Assembly (NCBI GenBank): GCA_003254885.1
Contig: QANT01001176.1
Span: 1 to 30,888 of the forward strand
Length of the DNA stretch: 30,888 nucleotides
Origin: Purshia tridentata
Taxonomy: Eukaryota; Streptophyta; Magnoliopsida; Rosales; Rosaceae
Direction of reading: 5' to 3'
Positions within the stretch are counted from its first letter, which is position 1; the number at the start of each line of letters is the position of its first letter. The notes beneath the pieces are model-generated. The model was given only the letters and a program-made list of their open reading frames with translations. It was not told the origin of the DNA and did no database searches. A program made the position numbers and the translations under genes. Below are positions 11,233-23,500 of the stretch, piece by piece.

Positions 11233-13374
11233 AGAAGAAGCTGCCGTACTCCTTATCCCATTCCTTGGTGGCTCTGTCTCTTCTGCTACTGGGCCTGGCC
11301 CACCCCTCCCTCTCTTCTCCGCCCAACGACACCTGGGCCCTGGCCCAATTCCGCCTCCGCGCCGACACCCACGGCTACCTCCAGTCCAACTGGACCGGAC
11401 CCGACGCCTGCGCCACCACCTCCGGCTGGCTCGGCGTCCGCTGCTCTGTCAATGGACGCCGAGTCGTCGCCCTCTCCCTCCCTTCCCTCAACCTGCGGGG
11501 CCCACTCTACTCCCTGGCGCCGCTCGACCAGCTCCGCCTCCTCGACCTCCACAACAACCGCCTCAACGGCACCGTCGCCCCCCTCGCCAACTGCACAAAC
11601 CTCAAGCTCCTCTACCTTGCCGGCAACGATCTCTCCGGCCCAATTCCGCCTGCGATCGCCTCCCTCCGGCGGCTCCTCAGGCTGGACCTCTCCGACAACA
11701 ACATCCGCGGCCCGATCCCTGACGACCTCTCCCGCCTGAACCGGCTCATCACGCTCCGGCTCCAGAACAACGAGCTCACCGGAAAAGTCCCGGACCTCTC
11801 CGGCTCCCTCGTCAACCTCAAGGAGCTCAACCTGACCAACAACGAACTGTACGGACGGTTGCCGGAGGGTTTGTTGAGGAAATTCGGTGAAGGAAGCTTT
11901 GCCGGGAACGAAGGGCTGTGCGGGTCGAGTCCGTTACCGGGTTGTTCGTTCAGCGGGTCAAGTAGTAGTCCGCCGTCGGCTGCTTCTGTCCAAACGGTGC
12001 CGTCGAACCCGAGCTCACTGCCGGAAACGACGACGAGTGTAAACGCAGCGAAGAAAAGCTCAAGAAAGGGACTGAGCCGCGGTGCTATAGTGGCAATTGT
12101 GGTAGCAAACTGTGTGGCAATGGTGGTGATAATGTCGTTCCTGGTGGCGCACTACTGCGCAAGAAGCCGAAGCTCGAATTCGATGGCGGGAAGCGAGAGT
12201 AGTGGGAAGAGGAGGAAGAGTGGGAGTAGCTATGGCAGCGAAAGGAAGGTGTATGCGAACAATGGTGGGGGTGCGGATAGCGATGGGACGAACGCAACGG
12301 AGCGGAGCAAGCTGGTGTTTTTCGAGCGGAGGAAGGAGTTCGAGCTGGAAGAGTTGCTCCGAGCGTCGGCGGAGATGCTGGGGAAAGGGAGCTTGGGGAC
12401 GGTGTACAAGGCGGTGCTTGATGATGGCTGTACGATGGCGGTGAAGCGGCTCAAGGACGCTAATCCCTGTGCCAGGAAAGAGTTTGAGCAGTACATGGAT
12501 TTGATTGGGAAGCTCAAACACCCAAACATTGTCAGCCTCACCGCTTACTACTATGCCAAAGAGGAGAAGCTTCTTGTCTATGATTATCTCCCTAATGGAA
12601 GCTTGCATTCACTTCTTCATGGTAATATATTATTAATTAGGCTATGTTTAGTTTCATTTTCTCTGAAATGTGGCATTAATTTGATGCATGCAATCAGGCA
12701 ATCGGGGTCCAGGTCGGATTCCTTTGGATTGGACTACAAGAATCAGCTTGGTTTTTGGTGCTGCTCGTGGGCTTGCTTGGATTCATGAGGAGTATAGCTC
12801 TGCAAAAGTACCACATGGGAATGTCAAGTCTTCCAATGTGCTATTAGACAAGAATGGAGCGGCTTGCATTTCAGACTTTGGACTGTCTCTGCTTCTCAAC
12901 CCAGTTCATGCCATTGCAAGATTGGGAGGGTACAGAGCTCCTGAACAGGCAGAGGTTAAGAGGCTGTCTCAGAAGGCGGACGTGTACAGCTTCGGGGTCT
13001 TGTTGTTGGAGGTTCTTACAGGGAGAGCTCCATCGTCCCAGTACCCTTCTCCGACTCGCCCTCTTGTCGAGGAGGAGGAGCAGGGGGTGGACCTGCCCAA
13101 ATGGGTGAGGTCGGTGGTGAGGGAAGAGTGGACCGGGGAGGTGTTTGATCAGGAGCTCTTAAGGTACAAGAACATTGAGGAGGAGCTTGTGGCAATGCTC
13201 CATGTGGCTTTGGCCTGTGTGCTGCCTCAGCCTGAAAAAAGGCCTACCATGGCTCAAGTGGCTAAGATGATTGAGGACATCAGAGTCGAGAGGTCTCCTC
13301 TTGGAGAAGACTATGATGAATCCCGCAATTCTCTTTCGCCTTCCATGCCCACCACCGAAGACGGTCTGGCCTAA
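11229..13374 (+). CDS. Leucine-rich repeat receptor-like kinase, LRR-III type (At1g68400-like)
   Basis: Two exons, 11229-12621 and 12698-13374, join in phase (LLHG/NRGPG) to give 689 residues. Residues 1-30 form a signal peptide ending near SLSS. An LRRNT-like cap with the W-x5-C pair follows ([16 protein letters not shown]), then about five LRRs (80-215) such as [15 protein letters not shown], a CGSSPLPGC cysteine cap, and a Ser/Thr/Pro-rich juxtamembrane region. One membrane helix spans about 284-308. The kinase domain begins near 370, with glycine loop GKGSLG (385-390), AVKRLK (Lys406), HGN at 504-506 in place of HRD, DFG at 524-526, and APE at 545-547. The Asp-to-Asn change in the catalytic loop suggests an atypical or inactive kinase, as is common in this subfamily. 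I chose the ATG at 11229 because the frame upstream has no other ATG and the signal peptide follows directly. Confidence 0.94.
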
Positions 13375-14455
13375 TATTATTGCCACCGCAGTTCACTTTC
13401 ATCATCCTCACATTCATTTGCATCATCTCACTGCAAATTGCTGCTACTGCTGGCTTCCTTCCTCCCAACCCTTATTATTGTTTAGTTGTGCTCTCTGTAA
13501 TATCTGCAAGTCCTTGAGTTTTTAAATTATCGAAGGTGAACAGATTGATCATCTTGCCACCAACTTTAAGATAGTTTTGTTTAGTTTTCTGTTGTGTAAT
13601 GTAGCTGTTGACTATATATTTGTGATTATTATTTTCAATCAATCTAAGTGTTCAGAGTGGTAAAGTCGAATTTGCTTCAATTACCCAAAAGCTTGATATG
13701 CTCATTAAAAGCCATGTTACTCAACTGTTATCCCTTACGATCGCTAAATGGCTTCCATAGTGCATAGCAAATAGCTGCATGAATTTGCACCACATAACTC
13801 TTCAAAACAGCTTGACCCAAAAAAAAAAAAAAACCTCATCAAAACAGGTAACAATATTCACCCCAAAACATTCCCTTTGTAAAAGTTGATATTCTGTTTT
13901 ATTAATGCAGGAAACTTATTTCACCAAAAATGTTGTGGATCTGTAGACATGCAACTTATCTTGGGACAAGAATGATCAAATTCTTAAGAATTTTATCCAC
14001 AACACAAGGATCCATATACGAGTGTGGATAGAGAAAGAAGGGTTGGATATTGCAATTTTTTGCAAGAGTATATATGAAAAAAAAACAATTAATGGAAGTT
14101 GGGTCAAGAATCATATACAAAATAATCGGAATCATATACAAAATAATCGGATTCAAATAAAAAAACCAAGTAATATTAATCAATTAAATACAATATTAAA
14201 ATAAGCTTGTATTACCCTTAAGTCATAACCACAAAGATCAAGTATTTAAACGATGTTGTGATATTTAAGTTAGATGGTATTTGATTAAAATTAATGAGAA
14301 TCTCTATAATGTTCATAATGAGAAGAATAGGGAGAATAAAAAAACATTTTACAAGTGATACATATGCTCAACACATTAGTATTCTATAACTCATGTTAAC
14401 TTGACAACTATCTGAGATAGACCTAATAATACAACAGCTCAGAGTTCTATAAATA
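13375..14455. other. Convergent 3' intergenic region
   Basis: This holds the receptor kinase 3' untranslated region (to about 13650) and then AT-rich DNA up to the stop codon of the trihelix/UMP-kinase gene on the other strand. A perfect 21-bp tandem duplication lies at 14109-14150. No coding exon is recognised. Confidence 0.5.
14109..14150. repeat. Perfect 2 x 21-bp tandem repeat
   Basis: Two identical 21-bp units (14109-14129 and 14130-14150), each beginning AATCATATAC and ending AATCGG, lie in the AT-rich intergenic DNA. Perfect identity suggests a recent duplication. Confidence 0.85.
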
Positions 14456-17343
<2,888 letters not shown>

Positions 17344-18585
17344 TAGAATAGAGGGAGCGACGTTAGGGTTAGTTGGCGGGTTGGCGGAACGACGACGTTA
17401 GAGAAAGCAGAGGGGGGGACGTTGGAGGCGGACAGAGAGACAGATACGAGGCGTTTAACGGAAGGGGTTTGCCGTGAATGGGTGTGGGATGGGCCGTGAC
17501 GGCTTTGTGACGGTCCCGTTAAGTAATGAATAAGAGCTAAATAGTTCATTGCTATTAACGTTGGTGGGTGGGACCCGGTTAGATGGGATCGCTATGCTTC
17601 GTCGTCGTTTTGGTTTGGTTGGTGGGAATTGGTGAATTTTCCTTGGAGCTAAAATTTATTATTCCATAAATCTTAAATCATTTTCAAATTTTGAATACTA
17701 ACATAAAGCTTATTGAACTTAAAAAATTTCAAAGTTGAGCATAACCTTGCAAATTAAAGACAAAAAATTTACACACACATAGCATTTTCCTAATATTATA
17801 TATTTATTTTAGCTATCCACACTCTTTTTCACAAACATTTATTATATGTAACACCATATAATATAATGATATAGTATTACTAATTTATTTAAATTTGAAC
17901 AAGTGTATACTTATTAAATTCTAAAAAATACTCTTAAAGTCCTACACGTGTTATAATCTAAGTGAATTGATAATATCACGTCATTAAGACATGTGATCTT
18001 ATGATTATATACAATAATTTTCCATTTTCTCTCATTATCTTCCTTTATCTTTGTATTCTATTTGCATCCCTTATGATAAGAAAACTTATTGTATATGGGT
18101 AACAACACCACATACCATACATCATAGTAGTATAATGTTACGGATTTACTCATAATTATTGTATATTAATGATTGTATATGTGTTATAATTAACTAGATC
18201 ATAACGAATTTTGCTTCTATCTTGATCTAATCATCTTCTAACCTCCCTAAGCATTAAACTGCAAAGACAAATGCCCATACTGATATGTAAGGGCCGACAT
18301 TTTTATTTTTTATTTAAAACATGTATAACAAAATGCTAAAATAACTATTAAAAAAAAAAACAAATCTTAGTAATGGAAAGTGAAAGCACCTTTGTCATAT
18401 ATATTTTTAGCAAAAATGAATAAATTAACATTCCACGAAAATTACATTTTATAACCTTATAGATACCGAATGATTAAATAAATTTTATCAAGACTTTATG
18501 ATGTAAGGTGTGAAAAATAATAGTCTTTTATTTTTTATATAAGACAAAGATACAACGTCTTATGAAAATAAGATTGTACGACCCC

Positions 18586-18612
18586 AAAGATGGTTGAGTG
18601 GTTATCTAATCT
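18586..18612 (+). mobile_element. Possible SINE head (tRNA-like box A)
   Basis: GATGGTTGAGTGGTTATCT at about 18590-18608 resembles a pol III box A (TRGYNNARNGG) as found at the 5' end of tRNA-derived plant SINEs. No clear box B (GGTTCGANTC) or poly-A end could be located, so this is at best a degraded copy. Confidence 0.2.
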
Positions 18613-18772
18613 TGGATCAAGACATTTCATGAAATATGATTATGAAGTGCAGTAGCTTACACTATAGAGAACAAACTCTTGGACTTATTGGGCTGTCCAA
18701 ATTGGGCCATAAAGAGCTTGCTGGGCAAACCAAAGCAATAATAAAAACGATAATTGTTATGAACTTATGATT

Positions 18773-19267
18773 AGAGCAACAACATATTCAAAAAAAATTA
18801 AAATGATATTTTTCTTTTTTGGCCATTGAATTAAAAATAAAATTTATTTATTTTTAAGCCACAAAAAATATAATTCTTTATTAATAAGTCACAAAATACA
18901 TTTTTAAGCAAAAAAAAAATCAACTATAAAAATATAAAAACAAAAAATAAAAAATTCTTAACAAAATAAATTAAGTAAAGTGTAATTCTACGAAATTATC
19001 AAGTGTAACTCTTGACATATGACATTATAATAAAAAAATTAAACCAAAGTGAAACTCAACAAAAATCCAAAATTAAAATCTTAACTTAATAAGAATTACA
19101 TTTTAGGAATAAAAAAATTATACTTTACTGTAGATATTAGTTTCTCCTTTTCAATTTTAAATTGTATTTATTGTAAAAAATGCATACTATGGTTAGTTTC
19201 TAATTAAGCCACGTGGCAAATGCACAATAGGGTGGTAATACTAAAGTGGTGAGCAAATTTGCTCTCA
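18773..19267. mobile_element. Possible AT-rich MITE
   Basis: The left end begins AGAGCAAC and the right end finishes TTTGCTCT, about 0.5 kb apart, giving a short terminal inverted repeat around non-coding AT-rich DNA. AGAGCAAC-type ends are common on plant MITEs. No convincing target-site duplication was found. Confidence 0.2.
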
Positions 19268-19464
19268 TTGTATATTACCATTTAATTAATTGTAATAATT
19301 ATCTTCAAAAATTAACGAATAATGACTTTAAAATAAACAAATGATAAAATAATGACTTGAAATTAACAATAGTAAAAGAGGTGGCTTAAGACTAAATAAG
19401 GAGGTTAGTTGTGATTTAAGAGTAGATTACACAAGTTATTAAAGCAAAATAATGTACATTTTAT

Positions 19465-19536
19465 AGGACCTCATATAGAAAATGTTGATTTTGTAGTATT
19501 TATGTTCACTTTGTTGAAAGGACCTCATATAGAAAA
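19465..19536. repeat. 18-bp direct repeat pair
   Basis: AGGACCTCATATAGAAAA occurs at 19465-19482 and 19519-19536, an offset of 54 bp, with 36 bp between the copies. Its origin is unknown. Confidence 0.8.
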
Positions 19537-19900
19537 GTAGTGTACAAAAATACTACTAAAATATCTGAACGCGCCAAAACATATAAATATCTAGACGCAA
19601 AATAAACGTGGATTGGTACTTAGTTAGTGGGCCGGGTACACGAGGAGCTCATTCCGGTCCAACACAATTCGGCGACCCGAAATCGAAAGCGATTGCTGGC
19701 AAAAAGTTGAGCGAAGGGTCGCATTATATAAAAAAGAACTTTTCGCACAACCATTGGGTGCTTTTTGACGACCGTACATAGCAACATAAAACGACAGCAC
19801 ATAGAAATTGACTAAAAAGCACAAGTCATGTACGGTGGGCTGTGGAATTAAGTTTTAAGCTGTGTTCTGTTTGTTGTTTTCGTGGGGCGGAAGCTGGAAG

Positions 19901-19967
19901 CGGTAAGCGGTAAGCGGTAAGCGGTAAGCGGTAAGCGGTAAGCGGTAAGCGGTAAGCGGTAAGCGGT
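19901..19967. repeat. 9-copy perfect heptamer tandem repeat (CGGTAAG)n
   Basis: Nine perfect copies of CGGTAAG occupy 19901-19963, followed by a partial CGGTA. The flanks, GGAAGCTGGAAG and TACTGCAGCAGCC, look like decayed related units. It lies about 0.55 kb upstream of the pyruvate kinase start codon and 33 bp before the first G-box. It may be a simple minisatellite or the subterminal repeat of a hAT-type element. Confidence 0.9.
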
Positions 19968-19999
19968 ACTGCAGCAGCCACTCTAACCAAACCCCAAAG

Positions 20000-20212
20000 C
20001 ACGTGTAAAAAGACACGTGGAACACCCCACGTGCTTCCTCATACGCGTAGGATCCACGCACCTGCCTCGATCACTCCCTCCTCCCACGTGTCATACCCTC
20101 GCGTGCGTGTTACGCTTTCCCCTCCCCCACGAAAAATACCACCTCGGTGATGAACTTCATAGTCCATGTTTCAGGCCTTTAAAAACCCTGGCAAATAACT
20201 TCGCGCCACGTG
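20000..20212 (+). promoter_or_regulatory. Cluster of five G-boxes (CACGTG) in the pyruvate kinase promoter
   Basis: CACGTG occurs at 20000-20005, 20014-20019, 20028-20033, 20085-20090 and 20207-20212. The first three start exactly 14 bp apart. Contexts include GACACGTGG and CCACGTGTC, which fit ABRE/G-box sites for bZIP (ABF, GBF) or bHLH (PIF, MYC) factors. The cluster ends about 300 bp before the start codon, a normal proximal-promoter position. It suggests control by abscisic acid, light or sugar signals; this is an inference from motifs. Confidence 0.75.
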
Positions 20213-20413
20213 CACATTAGAAAGAAAATAAGTATTTTTTAATATTTAAAGACCGAAGTGAAGCGTGAGGGGCTCTCCTGGTGGTGGTAGAAGAGAAGCA
20301 GTGGATTCGTTGTCGTCGCAATAAAAAGTGCCTTTTGAAAGCAGATAGCAGAAAAACAGCATATTCTGATTATTCCAAGGAGTTTCGGCACCTTCGTTTC
20401 GGTTCTTCACTAT

Positions 20414-20433
20414 CTTCTTCTTCTTCTTCTTCT
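20414..20433 (+). repeat. (CTT)n microsatellite in pyruvate kinase leader
   Basis: About 6.7 CTT units lie 85 bp before the ATG. CT-rich leaders are usual in highly expressed plant genes; this one is probably length-polymorphic. Confidence 0.8.
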
Positions 20434-20517
20434 ACACAACGCATGCTTTTGTTCCAAAACCACTCTATCTGTCTTCGTCTTCTCTGTTAGTAGCACCAAC
20501 AACAAGAACAAGCGAAG

Positions 20518-23500
20518 ATGCATTCGACTCACCTGCTTCTGGAGGAGCCGATTAGGATGGCTTCGATTCTCGAGCCATCCAAGGCCGTAAGAAACTCAAA
20601 TCCCTAAGCGTTTTGGGCGTGGATCTACTTCTGGATTCACTTAGATTAATGTTGCTGAGGTTTTTAATCTGATTTTGTATTTTTGGAAATTTGCAGACTT
20701 TTTTTCCTGCAATGACGAAGATTGTGGGTACGCTGGGTCCCAAATCTCGATCCCTGGATGTTATCTCTTCTTGCCTAAACGCTGGAATGTCTGGTATATG
20801 ACTTTTTCGCTATAAACAAAAATAAATTTATATTTTTTTGTATATATGGGTTTGGTTGATGGGTTTGAATGTATTGGGTGGCAGTGGCCCGATTCGACTT
20901 CTCGTGGGGCAACCCGGAATATCACCAGGAGACGTTGGAGAATCTGAAGGCGGCTGTTAAGAACACTAAGAAGCTTTGCGCTGTATGTTTTACTAAAACA
21001 TTTTATTTGTGATTGTTTTACTTTGTCATGCATTGTATTGTTTTTGTTTTACTTGTTTTTCAAATGTTACAAAAAAAAAAATTCTGAGAATGAAGACATG
21101 AATTTTTGTCTATATATCTTTGTTTTCCACTGAACCAGATATCAGTTAACATTTTCCTTTTACTTCTTGTTTTTTCTTTCTTTGATTCTTTTAGTGTCTT
21201 TCAACTGTTGTTGGTCTGCATTTTGGAAGTAGTCTAAATGTTTCTAATTTCTTATTTTCGAAATTTAAAAATTTATCAAATGCTAACCAAACAATGTCTT
21301 ATTAGTTGTTTAACATCTGCTATTGATTTAAATCATTTACACATTGCATTTTCAAGAATTGTGATTTTGACTTTCCTACTGAGCTGAGTAAACGAAAAAT
21401 AAGTAAGTGACTGTATGGTATTGTTTGGATTTTTTCAGGTTATGTTGGACACTGTGGGCCCTGAGTTGCAGGTTGTTAACAAAACCGGGAATCCCATTTC
21501 ACTTCTGGGAGATGGCTTGGTTGTTCTGACTCCGGATCGTGGACAAGAACCGTCCTCAGAGCTGTTGCCCATCAATTTTGATGGATTGTCAAAGGTATGG
21601 AAAGATATATCATTTTTTATGATGGCACTGGTTTGGCTTACTATATAATAAAATAAATGTACAGGTTGAAAGAATAAGCAATGTTAGTTTTAAGTTTCTT
21701 ATTGTTTATAAGGGTGAATCCTATGGAGGCATTCATGGTTTTAGACATTGCATTTCACCAATAAGTAGTGAGCTTGAAGTAAAAATGACTTGAATCGTTG
21801 CTGCATCAAGCCTAGATTTTTGGTTTGATTGGTGGCCCAAGTTGTAGAGAACTTTACCCACTTCCTCCATTTCCTATTAGATGTTCTTTCCAAAAGAACT
21901 TATATTCTCCTTGGTGCTGCTTGGAATTATGTATGTCCTGATGACAATGAGTAATTTGAATGGCGGCATCACAGTTCGAATGACTGGTTCATGTAGGGAA
22001 GGTGAAACCACTGACCTAATTGTAGTCATGGTAAGGTTGAGATATTAAGTTGCCACTTGTGCGATTATGTTTATACTTGTAGTCATAGTAAGAGTTGAGA
22101 TATTAAGTTGCAACTTGTGCAATATGTTGATGTTGCTATCTTTAAACGTGGCTCCAAAATTTTCTTCCCTTTAAGATACTTGAAACTGTGCTTTTTACCT
22201 CTTAATTCAGTTGAATACTGCAGAGTGTTGTTTCTGTTGTAGTCCTTGCTTCATAACAAGTCAATCTTCAAATGGTTTTTGCAGGCCGTGAAGAAGGGAG
22301 ATACCATTTTTGTTGGTCAGTACCTGTTCACTGGAAGTGAAACTACTTCTGTATGGTTGGAGGTAAAACAAAGTAACTTAGAGACTAAACTCATTTAGGA
22401 AAGTCTTTTTGCTTGCTTCTGTAAAATTCCCCACCCCCAAAAATGAAAGTTCCTATTTGCCCTGAAAAAATTCTACTCTTTTTCTTCCAAGAACTTGAAT
22501 ATGCAACACAATTTGTTGGCTTCCTTGGTAAGAGTATATCACAATTTTGTTGAAGGCTCAAATTGTTTTCTTAGTTATTCAATATATAAAGAAAACTTTT
22601 CTACACTATCATGCAGAAAGTCTGATGGGGCATGCATGGCTGATGAGTTTTATTTTTGAGTGATCAGGTTTCTGAACTGAAAGGAGAAGATGTAGTTTGT
22701 TCAGTAAAGAATTCTGCGACATTGGCTGGTTCATTGTTCACTATGCATGCTTCTCAAATTCATATTGACCTGCCTACCCTCTCTGATAAAGATAAGGAGG
22801 TAAGTCCTTTGAACTTGGAAAATTTTAAGTGGTTGATGTAGCATGACTCAAGTCTCTTTTAGTTATTTCTGGCTTGCTGCCTTGACTTCTTTGTTAAGTG
22901 CTTGAATTCAATGCTTAATTCAGGTTATAAGTGGTTGGGGACAGCAAAACAAAATTGACTTTCTCTCATTGTCATATACTCGGCATGCGGAAGATGTTCG
23001 CCATGTAAGTGTTATTCCAAGTTTCATGTCCTTGTATCAAGTCTCACACTCTGAATAACTTATTCTATTCATTTTCTGAAGTTGGTTGTTTGAGTAACTC
23101 TAGTAACAATCTTATTAATGCTGTAATTCAGGCCCGGGAATTCCTTTCTAAGTTGGGTGACCTCAGTCAGACACAAATTTTTGCGAAGATTGAGAATATG
23201 GAGGTCAGTTTCTTCTATTTTAGTTTAGATTCTCAACTTTCTGACAACAGAACTGAATATTTTTGTGTATGCCTGTTTTTGTGCCTTAGGGATTAACCCA
23301 TTTTGATGAGATTCTGCAAGAAGCTGATGGTATTATTCTTTCCCGTGGGAATTTGGGCATTGATCTCCCACCTGAAAAGGTCAGTTTCCTAAACTTACAA
23401 TTAGCAGATGTCATGTTATTTATTGGTTTATTTTTAAATAAGGATTAAACATTTTGTCCTTTATAGGTCTTTTTATTTCAAAAGGCTGCTCTTTACAAGT

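Larger units (their letters stand above)
17344..19895. other. Divergent intergenic region, AT-rich
   Basis: This separates two genes transcribed away from each other. A TGGGCC site II core at 17490-17495 with nearby TGACGG words may serve the trihelix/UMP-kinase gene. From 17650 to 19600 the DNA is very AT-rich with no coding exon. A 14-bp palindrome (GAGCAAATTTGCTC) lies at 19251-19264. Positions 19620-19850 are distinctly richer in GC than their surroundings but encode nothing I recognise. Confidence 0.5.

Noticed and set aside
12060..12608. Minus-strand open frame (182 residues) in the receptor kinase exon
   Set aside because: Antisense to the transmembrane and kinase coding sequence; no domain, and the sense strand is fully explained.
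12622..12788. Continuation of the first receptor kinase frame past 12621
   Set aside because: Read-through of the intron destroys the kinase domain. GT at 12622 and AG at 12697 restore LLHGNRGPG in frame.
13956..14204. Overlapping small frames on both strands around the 21-bp repeat
   Set aside because: Created by AT-rich tandem-repeat DNA; Ile/Asn/Tyr-rich products with no homology.
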